The translations under genes were made by a program, and so were the position numbers. Shown here in pieces: positions 17,273 through 25,083 of a DNA stretch of 64,000 nucleotides. Origin of the DNA: Xaviernesmea oryzae (GTDB taxonomy: Bacteria > Pseudomonadota > Alphaproteobacteria > Rhizobiales > Rhizobiaceae); NCBI RefSeq assembly GCF_900177415.1, contig NZ_FXAF01000011.1, forward strand, positions 744,001-808,000, read 5' to 3'. Each line of letters opens with the position of its first letter. The first letter of the stretch is position 1. The notes beneath the pieces are model-generated. The model did not search any database and was not told the origin of the DNA. It saw nothing but the letters and a program-made list of their open reading frames with translations.

Positions 17273-18360
17273 CGCTTGACCGCTGGCATCCGCTGAACGA
17301 CGTGCCCGCCTTTCCCGCCGCCCGCTACGCCTCGGTCGCCGACAGGATCGGCAGGATCTTGAAGACACGCAACGACGTGCTGCTGATCCAGTCGGAAGCG
17401 GTCGTGGCGCTGGAAGCAGTCGCCGCGAGCCTCGCGCGGCCGGGCCTGAAGGCGGTCAACATCGTCACCAGCCTCTACGGCGGCTGGTTCGGCAACTGGC
17501 TGCGGCGAGGCGGTGCCGATGTCGTCAGTCTCGCGGCCGAGCCGGCGCGTCCCATAGAACTTGACGCGGTCGAGGCGGCGCTCAATGCCCATCCGGACGT
17601 GAGCGTTCTTGCCCTTGTGCACGCCGAATCGGCAAGCGGCATCCGCAATCCCCTGGAAGAGATCGCGACGCTTGCGCGGGCCCGCGGCATCGTGACGGTG
17701 GTCGATGCGGTGGCTTCGGTCGGCGGCCATGCGCTTAATGTCGATGAACTCGGCATCGACATCGCCGTCATCGGCCCGCAGAAGGCGCTGGCTGGTCCCG
17801 CCGGACTTTCGGCCATTTCCGTCAGCCCGGCCGCCTGGGAGCTGATTTCCAGGCAAGGCGGCCCAAGAGATTCCATTCTCTCGCTTATCGACCAGAGGGC
17901 CTGGCTCGACACCGGGCGCGGCGTGTTGCCGGGAACCACCGCGCCGCTGGAATTCTTCGCGCTCGAAGCGGCCCTGGATCGGGTCGAGGCGGAAGGCGTA
18001 GATCAGATTGTCGCCCGGCATGTTCGCGCCGCGAGGGCGACACGCGCCGCACTGGCCGCCTTGGGTGCCGAGTTGTGGGTGGACTCCACCAAGGCCTCGA
18101 ACCTGGTGACGACCGCCGGACTTCCGGCCGGAGCCGATATGACCGCGCTCCTCGCCGTTGCCCCGCGCGTCATGGAGCTTTCCGCCGGCATCGGACCGGG
18201 TGCCGAACGGCTGGTCCGGCTGAACCATACCGGCCGGCGCGCCCGCTTCGACAGCGTGCTCGGCAATGTGATTGCCTTCGGAATGGGTCTGAGAAGACTC
18301 GGCTTCAAAGCGGATATCGCCGCAGCTGTCGATGCCATCGCCCTCCACTACGGCGACTGA
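17269..18360 (+). CDS. PLP-dependent class V aminotransferase family protein
   Basis: A 363-residue fold-type I PLP enzyme of the class V group (alanine-glyoxylate/serine-pyruvate aminotransferase, PhnW-like). The PLP Lys is K172 in IGPQKALAGPAG; the Asp contacting the pyridine nitrogen is D146 in VVDAVASVGG. Cytoplasmic. Its start overlaps the DppF-like stop, so it is made together with the importer and most likely acts on the imported compound, which should then carry a primary amine or release an amino acid. Enzymes of this group can be transaminases, lyases or desulfurases, so the reaction is open. The stop lies at the very edge of a RIME-like repeat. Confidence 0.8.
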   Translation: MTLDRWHPLNDVPAFPAARYASVADRIGRILKTRNDVLLIQSEAVVALEAVAASLARPGLKAVNIVTSLYGGWFGNWLRRGGADVVSLAAEPARPIELDAVEAALNAHPDVSVLALVHAESASGIRNPLEEIATLARARGIVTVVDAVASVGGHALNVDELGIDIAVIGPQKALAGPAGLSAISVSPAAWELISRQGGPRDSILSLIDQRAWLDTGRGVLPGTTAPLEFFALEAALDRVEAEGVDQIVARHVRAARATRAALAALGAELWVDSTKASNLVTTAGLPAGADMTALLAVAPRVMELSAGIGPGAERLVRLNHTGRRARFDSVLGNVIAFGMGLRRLGFKADIAAAVDAIALHYGD

Positions 18361-18467
18361 CTACAGCATCGGCCCGAAAATCGGAATCGATTTTCGGTAA
18401 GCACGATGCGTAGATTCAATAAGTTAGAGCGTCCTTTGTGCGTCCGTTCGGACGCACGGCGCTCTAA
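18361..18467. repeat. RIME-like rhizobial intergenic repeat
   Basis: About 107 bp built of two hairpins. The first pairs CCGAAAATCG (18374-18383) with 18388-18397. The second pairs TTAGAGCG (18424-18431) with CGCTCTAA (18460-18467), enclosing GTGCGTCCG (18438-18446) paired with 18449-18457. The sequence matches my memory of the roughly 108-bp RIME1 element scattered through Rhizobium and Ensifer genomes. It fills the whole gap between convergent genes, and the TAG stop of the dioxygenase/esterase gene lies inside its right end. Confidence 0.7.
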
Positions 18468-20020
18468 AAGGCTTTCCCGATCAGCCAGTCGCGGGCGATG
18501 GCCTCGTCCTCGGGACCGATGCCGTGGTTCGCATCGAGCTTTCGCGCCGTAACCTCCGCGCCCGCCGCGCGAAGCCGGTCTTCCAGGTCGGCCGCGAGAG
18601 ACCCGTAGAAATCGTCGGTCGCGCTGAGCGACAGGACCTTGGCATCGGAAAGATCGACCTGCGGCCTTGCCTCCAGGCAGTTCATGGAGCGCAGCAGCAC
18701 GGCCTTGCGGATCATTCCGGGGTGAAGCTGCATGACCGCGGCGATCATGTTGCCGCCGTTCGACCAGCCGACGAAAGCCGTCCGGTCCGGATCGACGCCG
18801 TAGGCCGGGCCAATATCCTCCACGAAGGCGGCGAAGGCTTCCGCTTCGGAAACAATCTCCTTCTGGTCGAACGTCATCTCGGTGAAACGGCGGAAGTAGC
18901 GTGGATGCCCCTCGTCCGTGGACCGTCCCCGGGCGCCGATCAGCATCGCGTTGGGCGCAGCCTTGCGCCCGAACGGCAGCATGGTCGTCTCGTTGCCGCC
19001 TGAGCCGTGCAACAGGACCAGCGTCGAACCGTCCCATTCGTCCGGCATGTGGATGCGATGCACGAAAGGCAGGTCGCGATAGGTGATGCGCTCCTCGCCC
19101 GGCAGGCCGAATTGCGGTAGCATGACCCGGAGAACGTCGTGATCCTCCTTGAAATGCGCGGGGATGAAAAGCTTGCTGCCGAGTGTCTCCAGCGGCTCGT
19201 CGATCGTAAAACCGGGGCCGTCGGTCGCAAGCTCTATCAGCGTGCCGGCCGGCTCACGCACATAAAGCGAGTAGAAATAATGCCGGTCGTGTATGTTGAT
19301 CTCGCCGCGATCTTCCGTCTGAAGAGCGACATGCACCGCCTCCACATGGGCCTGGTCGGGGGCCCGGAAGGCGATATGGTCGATCGTCCCGGTGCCCGGC
19401 GCGGCGGTCCAGAACCCGCCGGCATCGCGGATGTCGACGATATCCCGCGCTTCGGAGATCAGCCGCTGGATATTGCCCTCCTTTGGCCCGGGCGTGAGCC
19501 CCATGTGGCGGGTCAGGAAGTCCGCGGTCTCGTCCGGTTTCTCGGAAAGGACCGTTGCGCCGCGCAGCCTTCTGATTGCATCCGCCTCCGCAATCCCGCC
19601 GCCCTGCCACCAGACCCAGGGTGCCGTCTCCTCGACCCCGACCAGCTTGACGATGATGCCGTCCGGATCGGTCAATCTCAGCACCGTTTCCCCGAACTCC
19701 TGAACCGGACCGCTGAGCTTGACGTTGAACTGCAACGCCCGTGTCAGCCAGAAGCCGATCGCCTCCGGCGCGATCGAAAAGCTGATCTCGCTCGGCGCGC
19801 CATGCCCGACCCGCCCCAGCGACCCATCCTCCCAGGCAAGGAAAGTCACCAGAGAACCCGGCGAGGCCGCACCGTCGCCGTAGAACAGGTGGAGCTGGCG
19901 GGCGTCCTCGAACCCCGCCGTCCGCTTGACCAGCCTCAGCCCCAGGAAACCGGCATAGAAATCCACGTTCGCCTGGATCTTGCGGGTAATGGCGGTGATG
20001 TGGTGCAGGCCGCTCGTCAT
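18464..20020 (-). CDS. Fused ring-cleaving dioxygenase (MhqO-like) / esterase (MhqD-like)
   Basis: A 518-residue fusion. Residues 1 to about 310 are two VOC-type dioxygenase modules with metal-ligand motifs GLHHITAIT, TIDHIAFR and GTLIELATDGPGF, as in MhqO/LinE-type ring-cleaving dioxygenases. From about residue 335 follows an alpha/beta hydrolase resembling the MhqD carboxylesterase: LVLLHGSGGNE oxyanion region, nucleophile S420 in GWSNGG, acid D469 or D470 and H499. In Bacillus subtilis MhqO and MhqD are separate proteins of the MhqR regulon for quinone and catechol detoxification. The ATG at 20020 has AGGAG 8 bases upstream. It starts 11 bp after the TRAP binding protein, so it probably acts on the imported solute. 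Confidence 0.85.
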   Translation of the reverse strand: MTSGLHHITAITRKIQANVDFYAGFLGLRLVKRTAGFEDARQLHLFYGDGAASPGSLVTFLAWEDGSLGRVGHGAPSEISFSIAPEAIGFWLTRALQFNVKLSGPVQEFGETVLRLTDPDGIIVKLVGVEETAPWVWWQGGGIAEADAIRRLRGATVLSEKPDETADFLTRHMGLTPGPKEGNIQRLISEARDIVDIRDAGGFWTAAPGTGTIDHIAFRAPDQAHVEAVHVALQTEDRGEINIHDRHYFYSLYVREPAGTLIELATDGPGFTIDEPLETLGSKLFIPAHFKEDHDVLRVMLPQFGLPGEERITYRDLPFVHRIHMPDEWDGSTLVLLHGSGGNETTMLPFGRKAAPNAMLIGARGRSTDEGHPRYFRRFTEMTFDQKEIVSEAEAFAAFVEDIGPAYGVDPDRTAFVGWSNGGNMIAAVMQLHPGMIRKAVLLRSMNCLEARPQVDLSDAKVLSLSATDDFYGSLAADLEDRLRAAGAEVTARKLDANHGIGPEDEAIARDWLIGKAF

Positions 20021-20031
20021 GAAGATATCTC

Positions 20032-21030
20032 CTAAGCCGCCTGGACGGTTTTGATGCGCTCGATGCCGCCGACGATCGGGGCGAAGTCCTGCCAGACCCC
20101 CTGCGCGCCCTTCTGCCATTCCTCGAAGGCTTCCGGCTTCAGGAGCTTACCACCGTTCTTGAGCGACTGCTCGACGGACTTCGCTTCGTCCTCGACGATG
20201 AGCTGGTTGAAATAGGCGGCACCTTCGCGGGAGGCGTCGAGGAACACGGCTTTCTGCCCGTCGTCGAGCTGGTTCCAGAAACCGGCGGCGTAGAAGATCA
20301 CGCCGGACGCCCAGATATGACCCGTCTCCGTCATGTAGGGCACGACCTCGTAAAGCTTGAAGCCCGCATAGGCCGACTTGGTGAGGTCCATCGCGTCGGC
20401 CACGCCGGTCGACAGCGCATTGTAGGTCTCGGTGATCGGGATGCCGACCGGGGCGGTGCCGAAAGCGCTCCACAGCTTGGTGTGCAACGGGCTTTGGATG
20501 ACCCGGATCTTCTTGCCGTTGAGCTGCTCGGGACGGGTGACCGGCTCCTTGGTGAGCAGATGCCGGGCGCCATAGTTGATGAAGTCCCCGACCACGAAAT
20601 TCTGCGCGGCGAGCTTCTGCTTCAGGTCGGCGCCGATATCGCCGTCGACCGTCTTGCGGACATGGTCGCCATCGCGAAACAGGAACGGCAGGTCGAGGAG
20701 TTGCAGCTCCGGCACCCAGCCGGACAGCGACGAGACGGTGGAGAGGCTGGCGTGGATCGAGCCGAGGCGCGCGCCTTCGGCGACTTCCTTCTCGCCGCCG
20801 AGCGCGCCGTTCCTGACGATGTTGAACCTGAACTGGCCGGGCAATCTGGCCTCCACCAGCTCGCCGATCTTCACCCAGACCCTGGTCTCCGGCTTTTCGT
20901 CGCCGAGCAGCGAGGCGACGGTGATCGTCGTGGTGCGGGCAGCTGCGGTGCGAACGAACGCGGGTGTCGCAAGAGCGGCACCGGTTGCGGCGGCGGTCTT
21001 CAAAAGCGTGCGACGGTTGAGGTTTTGCAT
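20032..21030 (-). CDS. TRAP transporter substrate-binding protein (DctP family, Tat signal)
   Basis: A 332-residue periplasmic binding protein. The open frame continues far upstream, but the ATG at 21030 begins MQNLNRRTLLKTAAATG, a twin-arginine signal followed by a hydrophobic stretch and cleavage near AAA. Typical DctP blocks are NGALGGEKEVAEG, the conserved arginine-bearing NGKKIRVIQSPLHTKLW and YNALSTGVADAMD. It lies 26 bp after the fused DctQM gene on the same strand. Confidence 0.85.
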   Translation of the reverse strand: MQNLNRRTLLKTAAATGAALATPAFVRTAAARTTTITVASLLGDEKPETRVWVKIGELVEARLPGQFRFNIVRNGALGGEKEVAEGARLGSIHASLSTVSSLSGWVPELQLLDLPFLFRDGDHVRKTVDGDIGADLKQKLAAQNFVVGDFINYGARHLLTKEPVTRPEQLNGKKIRVIQSPLHTKLWSAFGTAPVGIPITETYNALSTGVADAMDLTKSAYAGFKLYEVVPYMTETGHIWASGVIFYAAGFWNQLDDGQKAVFLDASREGAAYFNQLIVEDEAKSVEQSLKNGGKLLKPEAFEEWQKGAQGVWQDFAPIVGGIERIKTVQAA

Positions 21031-21056
21031 GTCCAAGGTCCCCGAAACAAGAAGCG

Positions 21057-22886
21057 TTAGAAGATGACAGCCCAGGCGCAGAGGATCGCCAGGGAAACGA
21101 GCAAAGCGAAAAGGTAGGGCACGACGGCGCGGAAGAGCGCGGTTACCGGAACGCGGGTGACGCCGCTGACGACGAAGATCAGCATGCCGAGCGGCGGCGT
21201 CAGCCCGTGGATCATCAGGTTGACGACGAGGATGACCCCGAAATGGATCGGGTCGATGCCGGCGGAAACGGCGGCCGGCAGCAGTATCGGCCCGAACAGC
21301 AGGATCGCCGCGCCGATATCGAGCACCAGGCCGACGACCAGCAGGATGACGTTCGAGAGAACGAGAACCGCAAGCGCGCTGCCGCCGAGCACGGTCACGA
21401 AGTCCGAGACGAGGCCTGAGACGTCGTCGACCGCGAGCAGGAAGGCGAAGGGACCCGCCGTACCGATCAGCAGGCCGATCGCCGCAGCCTCCGTCGCCGC
21501 CTGCCGGAAGGAGGCGAGCAGCGAACCGAAGCCGAGCCGCGCCCAGGCCCCCAGCAAAAGCGTGTAGAGCGCCGCGCTCGCGGCCGCCTCCGTCGTCGTG
21601 ACGATGCCGATGCGGATGCCGATCACCACGATGATGCCGAGGCCGAAAGCAGGAATGGCGGAGACGGCCGCTTGCCAGCGGTGCGCCGCCGTCGCGCGCG
21701 GCTCGGTCGCCTGTTCCCGCACCGTCAGGTGGATGGCGACCGCCAGGCAGACCGCCATCAGCCCGCCGGCGAAGAAGCCGCCGACCAGCAGCGAACCGAC
21801 CGATAGATTGGTGGCGGCAGCCAGGATCAGGAAGGCGATCGAGGGGGGAATGACGTTGTCGAGCACCGATGTCGCGGCGATGATCGCGCCCGCCCGGGCA
21901 GGCGGATAGCCGTGCCTGACGAGCTCCGGCTGGAAGGTCGAGGCTCCGAAGGCGGCATTGGCGACGGACGATCCGGACGCGCCGGAGAAGAGCACGCTGG
22001 TGAGCAGCGTCGTCTGCGCCAGCCCGGCGCGGCGATGGCCGACCATCGAGGCTGCGAAGCGCACGAGCTGGTTGGCGACGCCGGAAGAGGTCAGAAGCCC
22101 GCCGGCGAGCAGGAAGAAGGGGATGGCAAGCAGCAGGAACTTCGACATGCCGGTGACGGTGGTCGAGACGATCGCCGGCTCTGGCAGGCTGCTGCCGAAG
22201 GCGATCGCCACATAGGCGGCGGCCAGGAAGGCATGCGCCAGCGGTGCGGCCAGGACCAGGCCGAGCGCCGCCGTCAGCGCCAGGAACAGGCTCGGCGGCA
22301 GTTCGCTGTCGACGAAGATGTCCGGCACGCCGAAATAAACCGCCGCGCCGATCGCCAGGGAAACCGCGATGCCTAGGGTCCTGCCGTCGGCGATCCGCTG
22401 CAGCAGCAGAACCAGGAGGATCAGCCCGCCGCCCGCCCCGAGAAGGCCGAAGCGGATCCATTCCGGCACGCCCAATGTCGGCGAGACGCCGCCGAGCATG
22501 GTCATGATCTCCGCCCCGCCGAAGACCAGGATCAGCGCCGCGACGACCGTGAAGACATCCGCCAGCACCTGCGCCGCCGGCACCAGCTGCGCAGGCAGCA
22601 GGCGCACGAAGACGTCAAGCCGCATCGCCAGCGCGCTGTTCAGGCTGAGCGGAGCGGCGAGCGAAATCAGCGCCACATGCAGCCAGATGCCGAGGTCTTC
22701 GGAACCGATCAGGCCCGTATTGAAGACATAGCGCAGCAGCACGTTCACCAGAACGACAGCCAACAGCACCGCAAGGATAAGCGCCGCAAGCGTGCCGAGA
22801 ACCGTTTCGACAGCCTTCAATGCGACGACGATCAAGCGAGGGCGGAAAACCGGCGTAGCGATGTCCGGTTGACTGACTGTCACCAT
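21057..22886 (-). CDS. TRAP transporter fused small/large membrane subunit (DctQM)
   Basis: A 609-residue fusion of the four-helix DctQ subunit (about residues 1-165) and the 12-helix DctM subunit (rest). DctQ marks are VNVLLRYVFNTGLIGSEDLGIWLHV and ALISLAAPLSLNSALAMRLDVF. DctM marks include IPFFLLAGGLL, GASGSSVANAAFGAS and NVIPPSIAFLILA. I prefer the ATG at 22886 because GGAG lies 8 bases upstream; upstream ATGs at 22913 and 22952 lack a site. It drives Na+- or H+-coupled uptake with the binding protein downstream and diverges from the ABC exporter pair. Confidence 0.85.
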   Translation of the reverse strand: MVTVSQPDIATPVFRPRLIVVALKAVETVLGTLAALILAVLLAVVLVNVLLRYVFNTGLIGSEDLGIWLHVALISLAAPLSLNSALAMRLDVFVRLLPAQLVPAAQVLADVFTVVAALILVFGGAEIMTMLGGVSPTLGVPEWIRFGLLGAGGGLILLVLLLQRIADGRTLGIAVSLAIGAAVYFGVPDIFVDSELPPSLFLALTAALGLVLAAPLAHAFLAAAYVAIAFGSSLPEPAIVSTTVTGMSKFLLLAIPFFLLAGGLLTSSGVANQLVRFAASMVGHRRAGLAQTTLLTSVLFSGASGSSVANAAFGASTFQPELVRHGYPPARAGAIIAATSVLDNVIPPSIAFLILAAATNLSVGSLLVGGFFAGGLMAVCLAVAIHLTVREQATEPRATAAHRWQAAVSAIPAFGLGIIVVIGIRIGIVTTTEAAASAALYTLLLGAWARLGFGSLLASFRQAATEAAAIGLLIGTAGPFAFLLAVDDVSGLVSDFVTVLGGSALAVLVLSNVILLVVGLVLDIGAAILLFGPILLPAAVSAGIDPIHFGVILVVNLMIHGLTPPLGMLIFVVSGVTRVPVTALFRAVVPYLFALLVSLAILCAWAVIF

Positions 22887-23214
22887 TCCAACTCCGGCAC
22901 GAGCAAAATACATCCGATCGCCATGTCGCGATCGGAAAACCCGCCGGCGCAAACGAAAATGCCTGCCGGCTCTGCCTTTTCGCCCAGTCGGGAAAATTCC
23001 TCAAGCACGGATATGCTGAACACGCGCCGATGGTAGAAATTCCATCGTCACACCGGCCTGAAAAAGAGGCAGCGATTGCCGCGTTTTTGACCCAAATCTG
23101 TTGACTGATCACCTTCGTTGTGCACGCTAGATGGCGCACGAATCTTCATCTCATAACCGCCGTGTTCCCGGATAAGCTTTATCCGGGCCAGTGATTCATT
23201 TTTGGAATAAAACC
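22887..23214. other. Divergent intergenic region with a hairpin
   Basis: About 330 bp between the TRAP operon and the exporter operon. CCCGGATAA (23167-23175) pairs perfectly with TTATCCGGG (23179-23187) across a 3-nt loop. It sits just before the exporter start, so it could be an operator or a structure in the exporter leader. Promoter boxes are not clear. No gene seen. Confidence 0.45.
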
Positions 23215-25068
23215 GTGAGCAGCGATGCGACAGTTCGCGCCGCGAAGCCTTCGGCTTCGCTTGCGCTGGTGAAGGCAGCAGGCTGGGGCAAGGGCCTCTC
23301 GATCCTGACCCGCATCACCGTCATGGCCTTCCGCCACCCCTGGCAATCTGGCTTCGCGATCGGCGCGACCCTCGTCGCCTCCACTTTCCAGCTCATGATC
23401 CCGCAGCTTCTGGGACAGGCGGTCGATCATACTCAGGTGTTTTTGACGGGCGGCGATGCAGGCCAGGCGGCGCAGGATGCGTTGCTGACCACCGCCCTCC
23501 TTCTGCTCGGCGCAAGCGTGCTGCGCGGTATCTTCACGCTCATCCAGAACTATTACAGCGAGGCGGTCGGCCACCACATGGGCTATCGGCTGAGGCTCGC
23601 CTGTTACGAAAAGATCCAGCGTCTTTCCTTCAGCTTCCACGACAGCATGCATTCGGGCGACCTGATCACGGTCGGTCTGCTCGACCTCGAAGGCGTGCGC
23701 ATGTATTTCTCGACAGCCCTGGTACGCATGGTGCTGCTCACCATGCTGATCGGCATCGGCGCCTATCTGCTGCTCTCGACCGATCTCGTGCTCGGCCTGC
23801 TGGCGTTGAGCTTCGTGCCTTTCGTCGGCTGGCGCTCGTCCGTCACGCAGCTTCGCCTGCGCGCCACCTGGCTCGACCTCCAGGAGCGGCTTTCGGTTCT
23901 GACCCGCGTCATGGAAGAGAATCTCGGCGGCATCCGTGTCGTGCGCGCCTTTGCCGCCCAGGAACACGAGCTCGACAAGTTCGAAACCGCGTCCAAGAGT
24001 GCCGTATCGCTGGCGCATCGGCGCGTCGGCATCCGCGTCGCCAATACCAGCGCCATGACCTTCTCCTTCTTCGCGGCGATGGGCCTCGTGCTCTGGGTCG
24101 GCGGCGGCAAGGTGATGGCCGGCGAGATGACGGTGGGCACGCTTACCTCCTTCCTCACCTTCATGACCATCCTGCAGATGCCGGTACGCCAGCTTGGGCT
24201 GATGGTGAACGCGTTTGCCCGCGCCTCCACCTGCGGCGCCCGCCTTTTCGAGCTGCTCGACCTCGACCTCGCCATCAAGGACGAGAAGGACGCCAGGGAG
24301 CTGAAGGTCACCGACGGCACGCTGCGCTTCGAACACGTGAACTTCGCCTATCCGAGTGCCGAAAAGCATCAGGTGCTGACGGACATCACATTCGAAGCCA
24401 GGCGCGGCGAGACGATCGGCATCGTCGGTCCGCCCGGCAGCGGCAAGTCCACCCTCGCCCACCTGATCCCCCGCTTCTACGACGTCACTGGCGGAAAGAT
24501 CACCATCGACGGGCAGGACATCCGCCACGCGACGCTGCAGTCGCTGCGCCGCTCGGTCGCGGTCGTGCAGCAGGATTCGTTCCTGTTCACCACGACGATC
24601 GAGAACAACATCGCCTATGGCGACCCCTGGGCCAAGGAAGCCCGCATCGAGCGCGCCAGCGAAAGCGCCCAGCTCCACAATTACGTGCTCGGCCTGCCGA
24701 CCGGCTATGGCACGGTTGTCGGCGAGCGCGGCGTTTCCCTCTCGGGCGGCCAGCGTCAGCGCCTGTCGATCGCCCGCGCGTTGATGCTCAGGCCCGCCGT
24801 GATGGTCTTCGACGACTCGACCGCCGCGATCGACGCCGGCACCGAGCAGCGCATCCGCAGCGCCATGCGCAGGTATGCCGCCGACCGCGTGACGATCATC
24901 GTCGCCCATCGCCTGAGCTCGCTCATGCACGCCGACCGGATCCTGTTCATGGAAAACGGCAGGGTCGTCGAGAGCGGCACCCATGAGGAATTGCTGGCGC
25001 TCGGCGGCCGCTACAAGGCGCTTTACGACCTGCAGGTCCGCCCTGGCGACGAAGTGCTGACGGCCTGA
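23215..25068 (+). CDS. ABC exporter half-transporter, degenerate-site subunit
   Basis: A 617-residue transmembrane-plus-ATPase exporter (type IV ABC fold). I prefer GTG 23215 over GTG 23191, because 23191 lies three bases from a hairpin without a binding site. Six transmembrane helices precede the ATPase domain. Walker A GPPGSGKS is at 405-412; the signature is LSGGQRQR. In Walker B (VMVFDDSTAAID) the residue after D533 is D534 where the catalytic Glu normally stands. That Glu-to-Asp change is a hallmark of one half of heterodimeric exporters. Switch His present (IIVAHRLSS). The partner follows 15 bp later. Likely lipid or drug export; substrate unknown. Confidence 0.88.
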   Translation: MSSDATVRAAKPSASLALVKAAGWGKGLSILTRITVMAFRHPWQSGFAIGATLVASTFQLMIPQLLGQAVDHTQVFLTGGDAGQAAQDALLTTALLLLGASVLRGIFTLIQNYYSEAVGHHMGYRLRLACYEKIQRLSFSFHDSMHSGDLITVGLLDLEGVRMYFSTALVRMVLLTMLIGIGAYLLLSTDLVLGLLALSFVPFVGWRSSVTQLRLRATWLDLQERLSVLTRVMEENLGGIRVVRAFAAQEHELDKFETASKSAVSLAHRRVGIRVANTSAMTFSFFAAMGLVLWVGGGKVMAGEMTVGTLTSFLTFMTILQMPVRQLGLMVNAFARASTCGARLFELLDLDLAIKDEKDARELKVTDGTLRFEHVNFAYPSAEKHQVLTDITFEARRGETIGIVGPPGSGKSTLAHLIPRFYDVTGGKITIDGQDIRHATLQSLRRSVAVVQQDSFLFTTTIENNIAYGDPWAKEARIERASESAQLHNYVLGLPTGYGTVVGERGVSLSGGQRQRLSIARALMLRPAVMVFDDSTAAIDAGTEQRIRSAMRRYAADRVTIIVAHRLSSLMHADRILFMENGRVVESGTHEELLALGGRYKALYDLQVRPGDEVLTA

Positions 25069-25083
25069 GGAAGGAATAGATAC

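Noticed and set aside
18361..18467. The double hairpin considered as a small RNA gene or a rho-independent terminator only
   Set aside because: Sequence resembles the dispersed RIME-type repeat more than a unique RNA; no promoter seen.
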